A stretch of DNA of 7,740 nucleotides, taken from JBFWWW01 sp050245975 (GTDB lineage Bacteria > Pseudomonadota > Alphaproteobacteria > Rhizobiales > Hyphomicrobiaceae). The translations under genes were made by a program, and so were the position numbers. The DNA is taken from positions 1 through 7,740 of the forward strand of contig JBFWWW010000188.1 in the NCBI GenBank assembly GCA_050245975.1, read 5' to 3'. The notes below the pieces were generated by a model that was not told where the DNA came from, did not search any database, and worked only from the letters and a program-made list of their open reading frames with translations. Each line of letters starts with the position of its first letter. Position 1 is the first letter of the stretch. This document shows positions 1-6,597 of this stretch, piece after piece.

Positions 1-918
1 AAGTTCAGCCACGTCGTGGCCAACGACACGCCCAAGGGCAAGGGCGCGCTGAAGTTCAAGGAACTGGCCGAGAAATACACCAACGGCAAGGTGAAGGTCG
101 AAGTCTATCCGAACTCGCAGCTCTTCAAGGACAAGGAAGAGATCGAGGCGCTCCAGCTCGGCTCGGTGCAGATGCTGGCCCCCTCGACCGCGAAGTTCGC
201 GCCGCTGGGCGTGAAGGAGTTCGAGGCGCTCGATCTGCCGTGGTTGTTCAAGGATGACGCGACCTACGCCAAGGCCATGAAGGGCGAGGTCGGCCAGTGG
301 CTGTTCAAGAAGCTCGAGGCCAAGGGCATCTCCGGTCTCGCCTTCTGGGACAACGGCTTCCACATGGTCTCCGCGAACCGTCCGCTGCTCAAGCCGGCCG
401 ACTTCCAGGGCCTGAAGGTCCGCATCTCCGGCTCGAAGATCGCCGACCAGTACTTCCGTCTCGTCGGCGCGATCCCGCAGATCATGGCCTTCTCTGAAGT
501 CTACCAGGCGCTGCAGACGGGCGTCGTCGACGGCTGCGAGAACACGCCGTCGAACTACCTGACGCAGAAGTTCCACGAGGTGCAGAAGGACATCACGGTG
601 TCCAACCACGCTCACCTTCAGTATGCGGTGATCGTCAACACCAAGTTCTGGAACGGCCTGCCGCCCGACATCCGCAAGGAACTCGACAAGGCGATGGAAG
701 AGGCGACGGACTACACGAACTCGATCGCGCACCAGGAGAACGTCGAGGCGCTCGAAGCGATCAAGAAGTCCGGCAAGACAACGCTGCACTATCTGACGGA
801 CGAGCAGAAGGCGGAGTGGAAGAAGGCCATGGCGCCCACCTACACCTGGGCCAAGGGCCGCGTCGGTCAGGAGATCCTCGACGTGCTCTCGAAGAACCTC
901 GGCATCAAGATGAACTGA
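1..918 (+). CDS. dctP: TRAP transporter substrate-binding protein, DctP family (5' partial)
   Basis: Periplasmic solute receptor of a tripartite ATP-independent periplasmic (TRAP) transporter. It would bind an organic acid and deliver it to the DctQM permease encoded next. The frame is open from base 1 (first residues KFSHVV), so the signal peptide and true start lie outside the window; 305 residues remain of a family usually about 330 long. Family signatures seen: FSHVVANDTPKGKGA near the mature N-terminus, LQTGVVDGCENTPSNY (DctP proteins typically have LQTGVVDG-E-P-SN), and QKFHEVQKDITVSNHAH. The Arg at codon 141 (in LKVRISGS, bases 421-423) is at the position where this family holds the substrate carboxylate by a salt bridge. 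The close match to classic DctP suggests a C4-dicarboxylate or similar acid, but the exact ligand cannot be read from sequence. It ends in LGIKMN and a TGA stop, followed by an intercistronic hairpin. Family call is firm; substrate is inferred. Confidence 0.95.
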   Translation, partial: KFSHVVANDTPKGKGALKFKELAEKYTNGKVKVEVYPNSQLFKDKEEIEALQLGSVQMLAPSTAKFAPLGVKEFEALDLPWLFKDDATYAKAMKGEVGQWLFKKLEAKGISGLAFWDNGFHMVSANRPLLKPADFQGLKVRISGSKIADQYFRLVGAIPQIMAFSEVYQALQTGVVDGCENTPSNYLTQKFHEVQKDITVSNHAHLQYAVIVNTKFWNGLPPDIRKELDKAMEEATDYTNSIAHQENVEALEAIKKSGKTTLHYLTDEQKAEWKKAMAPTYTWAKGRVGQEILDVLSKNLGIKMN

Positions 919-943
919 TCCGATGTCTCATCTTTGAAATAAA

Positions 944-971
944 CGGCCGGGGGTGGACACGCTCCCGGCCG
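944..971 (+). promoter_or_regulatory. Intercistronic hairpin between dctP and dctQM
   Basis: Arms CGGCCGGG (944-951) and CCCGGCCG (964-971) pair perfectly. Pairing continues inward through 952-955 with 960-963, including two G-U pairs, leaving a GACA loop (956-959). The whole is a stem of about 12 bp. On the plus strand it is followed by GAAAAATATT, not a T-run, so it is not a canonical intrinsic terminator for the operon. On the minus strand the hairpin is followed by TTTATTTC, weakly terminator-like. Hairpins at this place in transporter operons commonly protect the 3' end of the binding-protein message, so that receptor is made in excess over permease. That role is inferred here. Confidence 0.65.
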
Positions 972-981
972 AAAAATATTC

Positions 982-990
982 GGGGGGAAG
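982..990 (+). promoter_or_regulatory. Ribosome binding site of dctQM
   Basis: The purine run GGGGGGAAG ends three bases before the GTG at 994. It supports GTG as the start codon. No in-frame ATG occurs before residue 79, which lies inside the second predicted membrane helix and would remove part of DctQ. Confidence 0.6.
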
Positions 991-993
991 TCC

Positions 994-3021
994 GTGCTGC
1001 TACGTTTTCTCGACCGGCTCGAAGAGTGGCTGATCGCGACGCTGATCGCCGCTGCCACGGGATTGATTTTCATCGCCGTCATCCATCGCTACGGCGCAGG
1101 CCTGTCGATCGATTTCGCGCGCTGGTGCACCACGCAGGGACTGACCACCCTCGCAGCATTTTTCCAGGCCATCTTCGGCTGGCTCTCCGCCCGCGACCTG
1201 TCCTGGGCGCAGGAGCTGTGCATCTACATGTTCATCTGGATGGCCAAGTTCGGCGCCGCCTATGGCGTGCGGACGGGCATCCACGTCGGCGTCGATGTGC
1301 TGGTCAACATCCTGCCGCCGGCCTCGCGCAAGCGCGTGATCGTATTCGCGCTGCTGTGCGGCGCGCTGTTCACCGGCATCGTGGCCGTTTTCGGCGCCTC
1401 GTTCGTGTCGCAGATGTGGCACACCGGGCAACACTCCTACGATCTCGAAGCCCCGATGTGGATCGTCTACCTGACGCTGCCACTCGGCTCGGGCCTGATG
1501 TGCTTCCGCTTCCTGCAGGTGGCCTGGTCGTTCTACCGCACGGGCGAGCTGCCGCATCATGACGCGAGTCAGGTCGACGGCATCGACACAGCCGAGGACC
1601 TGCATCCGGCAGACGCAAAGTCGACGGGCGACAAGGAGGACAACGTCGCGCTCAGCTGGATCATGATCCTGCTGCCGATCATGATCGCCGCCGTTTGCGT
1701 GGCGCACGAAGCGCACGTCATCCAGCTGCCGCAGGGGCTGCGGGTCGTGGTCGTGTTCGCACTGCTGCTGTCGCTGATGGTGACGGGCATGCCGGTGTCG
1801 ATCGCGCTCGGCCTCACCGTGCTAACCTTCATGTTCACGCTGACGGACGTACGAACGGAATCCGTGGCGCTGAAGCTGTTCACCGGAATCGAGAACTTCG
1901 AGATCATGGCGATCCCGTTCTTCATTCTGGCCGGCAGCTTCCTGACGCACGGCGGCGTCGCACGCCGCATGATCAACTTCGCCACGGCGATGGTGGGTCA
2001 CTGGTACGGCGGCCTCGGTCTGGCCGCGGTGGTGGCCTGCGCCCTCTTCGCGGCCATTTCCGGCTCGTCGCCGGCAACGGTCGTCGCGATCGGCTCCGTG
2101 CTGATGCCGGCGATGGTCGCCCAAGGCTTCCCGAAACGGTTCGGCGCGGGCGTCATCACGACATCGGGCTCGCTCGGCATTCTGATCCCGCCGTCGATCC
2201 CGATGGTGCTCTATGCGGTGTCGACGAACTCGTCGGTCGGCAAGCTGTTTATCGCGGGCATCATACCGGGCCTCACGCTGGCGACCCTGCTCGGCATCAC
2301 CACCTGGTATCGCGCCTGGCGCAACGACTACCCGCGGATGCCGAAGGCAACGTTCGGCGAGCGGCTGCGGACGTTCCGGGATTCGATCTGGGGCCTGCTG
2401 CTGATCGTCATCGTGATCGGCGGCATCTACAGCGGCATGTTCACGCCGACAGAAGCTGCCGCCGTGAGCGCCGTCTACGCGTTCGTGATCGCCGTCTTCG
2501 TCTACCGGGACCTCAGGCTCAGCGATGTGCCGCGCGTTCTGCTGGCTTCGGCCAACCTGAGCGCGATGCTGCTCTACATTATCACCAACGCGGTGCTGTT
2601 CTCGTTCCTGATGACCTACGAGAACATTCCGCATGCGCTGGCGCAGTGGATGATCGACCAGGGACTTGGCTGGGTCGGCTTCCTGCTGATGGTGAACGTG
2701 CTGCTGCTGCTGGCCGGCAACGTGATGGAGCCGTCATCGATCATCCTGATCATGGCGCCGATCCTGTTCCCGGTCGCCATGCAGCTCGGCATCGACCCGA
2801 TCCACTTCGGTATCCTGATCACGGTGAACATGGAGGTCGGGTTGTGCCACCCGCCGGTGGGGCTCAACCTCTATGTCGCCTCGGGCATCGCCAAGATGGG
2901 CATCACCGAGCTGACGGTTGCGGTCTGGCCATGGCTGATGACGATGCTGGGCTTCCTCGTCATCGTCACCTACTGGCCCGAGCTGTCGCTGTGGCTGCCG
3001 CGCGTGCTGGGCATGCTCTAG
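994..3021 (+). CDS. dctQM: TRAP transporter permease, fused DctQ-DctM subunits
   Basis: Inner-membrane permease of the TRAP system, coupling solute uptake from DctP to a Na+ or H+ gradient; 675 residues. Residues 1-182 are the small DctQ subunit: helices near 12-30, 72-93, 114-138 and 153-180, with SWAQELCIYMFIW and RTGIHVGVDVL as family signatures. Residues 183-218 are a hydrophilic, acidic, His-containing linker. Residues 219-240 form an extra helix before the DctM part (about 248-675). DctM signatures: GMPVSIALGL (265-274), IPFFILAGSFLTHGG (307-321), AISGSSPATVVAIGS (354-368), GILIPPSIPMVLYA (395-408), GMFTPTEAAAV (481-491) and VGLCHPPVGLNLYV (615-628). Natural QM fusions are known, as in SiaQM, so this is probably not a sequencing artefact. 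Residues 37-69, between helix 1 and SWAQEL, are longer than in short DctQ proteins. Start is GTG with a strong ribosome site. It sits 75 bases after dctP and is surely co-transcribed. The stop codon is 12 bases from that of convergent hisG. Confidence 0.95.
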   Translation: MLLRFLDRLEEWLIATLIAAATGLIFIAVIHRYGAGLSIDFARWCTTQGLTTLAAFFQAIFGWLSARDLSWAQELCIYMFIWMAKFGAAYGVRTGIHVGVDVLVNILPPASRKRVIVFALLCGALFTGIVAVFGASFVSQMWHTGQHSYDLEAPMWIVYLTLPLGSGLMCFRFLQVAWSFYRTGELPHHDASQVDGIDTAEDLHPADAKSTGDKEDNVALSWIMILLPIMIAAVCVAHEAHVIQLPQGLRVVVVFALLLSLMVTGMPVSIALGLTVLTFMFTLTDVRTESVALKLFTGIENFEIMAIPFFILAGSFLTHGGVARRMINFATAMVGHWYGGLGLAAVVACALFAAISGSSPATVVAIGSVLMPAMVAQGFPKRFGAGVITTSGSLGILIPPSIPMVLYAVSTNSSVGKLFIAGIIPGLTLATLLGITTWYRAWRNDYPRMPKATFGERLRTFRDSIWGLLLIVIVIGGIYSGMFTPTEAAAVSAVYAFVIAVFVYRDLRLSDVPRVLLASANLSAMLLYIITNAVLFSFLMTYENIPHALAQWMIDQGLGWVGFLLMVNVLLLLAGNVMEPSSIILIMAPILFPVAMQLGIDPIHFGILITVNMEVGLCHPPVGLNLYVASGIAKMGITELTVAVWPWLMTMLGFLVIVTYWPELSLWLPRVLGML

Positions 3022-3033
3022 CCGCGCAGCAAC

Positions 3034-3738
3034 CTAGGCGAGGCGGTCGACGATCCGTCGCTCCGCCTCGCGGGCCTCCGCCGACCAGGCGGCGGAGTTG
3101 GAGGCGACGAGGCAGGCCTCCGAGCGCAGGATGAGGCCGTCGTCCAGGGGACGCAGGGCGTTGGCGCGCAGCGTCGCACCGGTGGTGGTGATGTCGACGA
3201 TCAGCTCCGCGAGGCCCGCGGCCGGCGCACCCTCCGTCGCGCCCAGGCTCTCGACGATGCGGTAGCTCGTCACCCCGCGCTCGGCGAAGAAGCGCCGCGT
3301 CAGGTTCATGTATTTGGTGGCAACCCGCATGCGGCGGCCGTGCACGCGGTGGTAGGTGACGGCCGCCTGCTCGAGCGCGGCCATGCTGGCGGTGTCGATC
3401 CAGCAGTCGGGAACGGCGACGACCACATCGGCGTTGCCGAAGCCGAGGCGCTTGAGAAAGCGCACGCTGGCCGCCGCGTCCGGCACGGTCTCGCGCACGA
3501 GATCCTCGCCGGTGACGCCGAGGTGGATCGCGCCGGTCTTGAGGAACTGGGCGATGTCCGACGACGACATGAACTTGACCTCGACGCCCGGCATGCCGGC
3601 GATGCGGCCCGTGTAGTCGCGCTTCGAGCCGGTCGAGATGTCGAAACCCGCAGCGGCGAACGCGGCGGTGCACTGCTCCTTGAGCCGGCCCTTGGAGGGC
3701 AACGCCAGAATGAGTGGATCGCTCATGACATTGGTCAT
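3034..3738 (-). CDS. hisG: ATP phosphoribosyltransferase, short-form catalytic subunit HisG
   Basis: First enzyme of histidine synthesis: ATP plus PRPP give N1-(5-phosphoribosyl)-ATP and pyrophosphate, in the cytoplasm. Seen: LALPSKGRLKE (residues 11-21), LGVTGEDLVRE (73-83), ATKYMNLTRRFF (140-151) and the PRPP-binding segment VDITTTGATLRAN (181-193). At 234 residues it ends soon after the catalytic fold and lacks the C-terminal regulatory ACT-like domain of the roughly 300-residue long form. It therefore should need HisZ, encoded immediately upstream, for activity and histidine feedback. I chose the ATG at 3738, which gives a TGATG junction with the hisZ stop, typical of translational coupling. 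A GTG at 3741 or an ATG at 3726 (giving MSDPLILALPSKGRL, a very family-like N-terminus) are also possible. Last gene of hisS-hisZ-hisG. Confidence 0.95.
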   Translation of the reverse strand: MTNVMSDPLILALPSKGRLKEQCTAAFAAAGFDISTGSKRDYTGRIAGMPGVEVKFMSSSDIAQFLKTGAIHLGVTGEDLVRETVPDAAASVRFLKRLGFGNADVVVAVPDCWIDTASMAALEQAAVTYHRVHGRRMRVATKYMNLTRRFFAERGVTSYRIVESLGATEGAPAAGLAELIVDITTTGATLRANALRPLDDGLILRSEACLVASNSAAWSAEAREAERRIVDRLA

Positions 3739-4916
3739 CACGCGGCTCCCTGGCTGACGGCCAGCACGCGCTCGGTGTGGATGGAGGCCCCGACGGCCGG
3801 CACATCAACGGGCGCGCCGACGTCCCGGAGCAGGTTGTCGTAGCGGCCGCCGCCCGCGAGCGGGCTTTGCGCGCCGAGCATGGGAGCGACGATCTCGAAC
3901 ACGAAGCCGGTGTAGTACTGCAGGTTGCGGCCGAACTCGGCGGAGAACTCGACCGCGCTCGTGCGCCCGCCCTCCCCGTCGAGCAGGTCGAGCCGGCGCA
4001 CGAAGGCGTCCAGCGCCGGCGCGATATCGAGCCGGCGGCCGGCGGCGAGCCCGGCGATGCGATCGACGGCATCGCGTGCCGGGGCGCGGATGGCGAGATA
4101 GCTTTCGATCAGCGTCGCGGCCCCGGCATCGAGCGGCGCGGTACGGGCATCGGCCGCCATGGCCAGCAGGCTGTCGACGATCTCGGGCAGCGTGCGCGTA
4201 CCGATGAGCTCGAGGCCGGCCGCATCGAGATGGTCGGCAACGATCTGCGTGGCGCCGGCCCGGTCGTCAGGATCGAGCTTCGCCACGAGGTTGCGGGGCG
4301 CACCGGGCGCCGCGCCGACCGGATCGGCCGTGAGGCGCCGCAACTCGGTGCGGAACGCGTCGGGCCGCCCGAAGGTCTGGCGCAGACGGCGCTCCCAGCG
4401 CTTCGGCATGCCGAGCGCCGAAAGCAGGTTGGCAAAAATCCCGAGGTCGCCGATGCGCAGCGCCGAGTCCGCAATCCCGGCCGCATCGAGCGCCCGCGCG
4501 CACAGCGCGACCGTCAAGGCATCGGCGGCCTCGCGGTCCGCGGCAGCGAAGTTCTCGATGCCGGCCTGGCGGAACTCGCGCGGGTGGGCGGCGGACGCGC
4601 CGCCACGCTGATAGCGGAACACCGCGCCGTTGTAGCAGTACTTCGCCGGCACATTGCCCGCCGGGTGGCGCGCCAGATGCAGCCGGCAGGTCGGCACCGT
4701 CAGATCGGGGCGCAGACACAGCTCCTCGCCGTCGGGGTCCGTGAACACGTAGGTGCGCGCGCGCAGGGCCTCGCCGATGACGTCGAGGAAGAGACCCGCC
4801 GGCTGGATCAACGCCGGCGCAACGGGCTCATAATCCGCCTGCGCGAAGACGGAGACGAGCTTCTGCGCCTGGGCTTCGAGAGCCTCGAACTGCTGTGCGG
4901 CTTCTGCGGCAGGCAT
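3738..4916 (-). CDS. hisZ: ATP phosphoribosyltransferase regulatory subunit HisZ
   Basis: Paralogue of the histidyl-tRNA synthetase catalytic core. It does not charge tRNA but joins short HisG in a hetero-octamer, activates it and carries histidine feedback. The 392 residues match the usual family length of about 380-400. Class II synthetase remnants are visible: LRPDLTVPTCRLH (68-80), a motif-2-like NGAVFRYQ then REFRQAGIENF (113-123), a histidine-pocket-like GRNLQYYTGFVFE (329-341), and GGGRYDNLL (355-363). The C-terminal anticodon-binding domain of true HisRS is absent, since the protein stops about 30 residues after GGGRYD, and this separates it from hisS next door. The ATG at 4916 is the first usable start; no ATG, GTG or TTG lies in frame in the 49-base gap after hisS, and no strong ribosome site is visible. 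The stop overlaps the hisG start by one base (TGATG). Confidence 0.95.
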   Translation of the reverse strand: MPAAEAAQQFEALEAQAQKLVSVFAQADYEPVAPALIQPAGLFLDVIGEALRARTYVFTDPDGEELCLRPDLTVPTCRLHLARHPAGNVPAKYCYNGAVFRYQRGGASAAHPREFRQAGIENFAAADREAADALTVALCARALDAAGIADSALRIGDLGIFANLLSALGMPKRWERRLRQTFGRPDAFRTELRRLTADPVGAAPGAPRNLVAKLDPDDRAGATQIVADHLDAAGLELIGTRTLPEIVDSLLAMAADARTAPLDAGAATLIESYLAIRAPARDAVDRIAGLAAGRRLDIAPALDAFVRRLDLLDGEGGRTSAVEFSAEFGRNLQYYTGFVFEIVAPMLGAQSPLAGGGRYDNLLRDVGAPVDVPAVGASIHTERVLAVSQGAA

Positions 4917-4965
4917 GACGGCGTGACTGAACCTGTTGATGGTGCGAAACGTGACGCGGCGACGG

Positions 4966-6459
4966 CTAGGCCCGGTGTCGCGTCAGGATGTCCCGGACGG
5001 CGGCGACGAGGTCGGCCTCCGGCACGGACACCTGCGCCGGGCGACCTTCGCGCCATGTCTTGGAATCGGCGATGGTTTCGGCCGCCTTGGCGCCCTCGAT
5101 GAGGTCCTTGATCTGGATTTCGCCCTTCTCGCGCTCCTGCGAGCCCTGGATGACGACACAGGGGCTGCCGCGGCGGTCGGCGTATTTCATCTGCGCCTTC
5201 ATGCCCGCGGTGCCGAGGTACATCTCGGCGCGCACGCCGGCAGCGCGCAGGGCCTGCACCATCCGCTGGTAGCTGGCGAGCTCGCCCTTGTCCATGACGA
5301 GCACCACCACCGGGCCGACCGCTGCGGCGGGCTTGTCCCGATCGAGGATGGCGAGCGCGGCCTGCAGGCGCGAGACGCCGATGGAAAAGCCGGTGGCCGG
5401 CACCTTCTGGCCCATGAAGCGTTCGACCAGGCCGTCATAGCGGCCGCCGCCGCCGACCGAGCCGAAGCGGACGGGCTGACCGTCGTCGCCCTTGACCTCG
5501 AAGGTCAGCTCCGCCTCGAAGACGGGACCGGTGTAGTACTCGAGGCCGCGCACGACGGAAGGGTCGATGCGGATGCGGTCGGGGCCGTAGCCGGCCGCCG
5601 CGACAAGATTTTCAATCCCCGCCAGCTCGTCGAGACCCATACTGGCGAGCGGCGATCCGCCGAACAGCTCGCGCAGCCGGGAAAGCGAGGCGGCGCCGCC
5701 AGGTCCGATCCCGCTCTGCACGTAGGCCATCACTTGCGAAATCTGACCCTGGTCGAGCTCGGCGCCCCTGGTGAAGTCTCCGCTCTCGTCCTTGCGGCCC
5801 CGGCCCAGCAACGCCTCGACGCCGGCAGGGCCGAGACGGTCGAGCTTGTCGATAGCGCGCAGCACGGTGAGACGACGGCCGGCGTTGTCCTCGCCGCCAA
5901 GGCCGATCGCCTCCAGAACGCCGTCGAGAATCTTGCGGTTGTTGACCTTGACGATGTACTGGCCGCGCGGAATGCCCAGCGCCTCGAGCGTGTCGGCGGC
6001 GAGCATGCAGATCTCGGCGTCGGCGGCGATGTTTTCGGTGCCGACGGTATCGGCGTCGAACTGGGTGAACTGGCGGAAGCGGCCGGGCCCCGGCTTCTCG
6101 TTGCGCCACACGGGACCGACCGCGTAGCGCCGGAAAGGCTTTGGCAGCCGGTCGAAATTCTCCGCCACGTAGCGGGCGAGCGGCGCCGTCAGGTCGTAGC
6201 GCAGCGACATCCAGCGCTCGTCCTCGTCCTGAAACGAGAACACGCCGGCGTTGGGCCGGTCCTGATCGGGGAGAAACTTGCCGAGTGCGTCGGTGTACTC
6301 GATCGCCGGCGTCTCCAGCGGATCGAAGCCGTAGGACTCATAGACGCGGCGAATGACGTCGAGCATGCGGCCGGTGGCGCCCATTTCCGCAGCGGAAACG
6401 TCGCGAAAGCCCTTCGGCAGCTCGGCTGCGGGGCGCGCTGGTCGGCTCGGCTTGGTCAT
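4966..6459 (-). CDS. hisS: Histidyl-tRNA synthetase, divergent alphaproteobacterial type
   Basis: Cytoplasmic class II aminoacyl-tRNA synthetase that charges tRNA-His with histidine; 497 residues, longer than the roughly 420 of E. coli HisRS. Domains: class II catalytic core at about 14-365 and anticodon-binding domain at about 383-492. Motifs: LPKGFRD (14-20); LRYDLTAPLARY (86-97), where E. coli-type enzymes have LRPEGT; motif 2 VWRNEKPGPGRFRQFTQFD (118-135); histidine-A RGLEYYTGPVFE (304-315); and GGGGRYDGLVERF (336-348). The Thr in QFTQ replaces the His of the usual QFHQ. Both changes mark the alphaproteobacterial HisRS group that, from published work on Caulobacter and relatives, recognises tRNA-His without the universal G-1 and with A73. 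First gene of hisS-hisZ-hisG, with a weak promoter candidate upstream. The ATG at 6459 is chosen because LPKGFRD follows at the usual distance from the N-terminus. Confidence 0.96.
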   Translation of the reverse strand: MTKPSRPARPAAELPKGFRDVSAAEMGATGRMLDVIRRVYESYGFDPLETPAIEYTDALGKFLPDQDRPNAGVFSFQDEDERWMSLRYDLTAPLARYVAENFDRLPKPFRRYAVGPVWRNEKPGPGRFRQFTQFDADTVGTENIAADAEICMLAADTLEALGIPRGQYIVKVNNRKILDGVLEAIGLGGEDNAGRRLTVLRAIDKLDRLGPAGVEALLGRGRKDESGDFTRGAELDQGQISQVMAYVQSGIGPGGAASLSRLRELFGGSPLASMGLDELAGIENLVAAAGYGPDRIRIDPSVVRGLEYYTGPVFEAELTFEVKGDDGQPVRFGSVGGGGRYDGLVERFMGQKVPATGFSIGVSRLQAALAILDRDKPAAAVGPVVVLVMDKGELASYQRMVQALRAAGVRAEMYLGTAGMKAQMKYADRRGSPCVVIQGSQEREKGEIQIKDLIEGAKAAETIADSKTWREGRPAQVSVPEADLVAAVRDILTRHRA

Positions 6460-6490
6460 GGACCCAAAGGCGTCCTGAACGGAGTGCGGC

Positions 6491-6520
6491 CTTATAGCGG
6501 ATCGCAGGCGGACCTGAAAG
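6491..6520 (-). promoter_or_regulatory. Candidate promoter of the hisS-hisZ-hisG operon
   Basis: On the minus strand TATAAG (6496-6491) resembles a -10 box. With an 18-base spacer the -35 region would be CTTTCA (6520-6515), only three of six matches to TTGACA. Transcription would start near 6484, giving a leader of about 24 bases, too short for a histidine attenuator. This is the most AT-rich hexamer in the hisS upstream gap, but the call is weak. Confidence 0.3.
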
Positions 6521-6563
6521 GCGCAGCCTCCCGAATTGAGCGAAATCGCGGCTGTGACGGCGG

Positions 6564-6597
6564 AAAAACAGGCCTAGCAGCCCGATGCCGGGGGCCT
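6564..6597 (-). terminator. Candidate intrinsic terminator after the pagL-like gene
   Basis: Reading the minus strand, AGGCC (6597-6593) pairs with GGCCT (6574-6570). An inner CCCG/CGGG stem has a four-base loop (6592-6581), and there is a one-sided bulge of six bases. The stem is followed by G and five T (6569-6564). The arm begins inside the TAG stop codon of the lipid A deacylase-like gene. It would separate that gene from the downstream hisS operon. The stem is short and bulged, so efficiency is uncertain. Confidence 0.45.

Noticed and set aside
1695..3134. Plus-strand open frame of 479 codons overlapping dctQM in another frame
   Set aside because: It lies inside the DctM coding part and is rich in Arg, His and Asp with no membrane segments or family motif; a frame shadow.
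2966..4072. Minus-strand open frame of 368 codons across hisG and the end of hisZ
   Set aside because: It occupies a different frame from both real genes. A short stretch resembles hisG only because of the frame offset, and the remainder is low-complexity.
3777..5102. Plus-strand open frame of 441 codons opposite hisZ
   Set aside because: Antisense to a clear hisZ; composition is Arg/Gly-rich and no motif is seen.
3738..6459. hisS and hisZ as a recent tandem duplication
   Set aside because: They share only class II fold motifs and differ throughout, and HisZ lacks the anticodon-binding domain. This is an ancient paralogy, not a recent repeat.
6460..6595. Possible histidine attenuator or T-box leader ahead of hisS
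   Set aside because: No run of His codons after a start codon and no T-box-like conserved bases are seen; the best promoter candidate leaves a leader of only about 24 bases.
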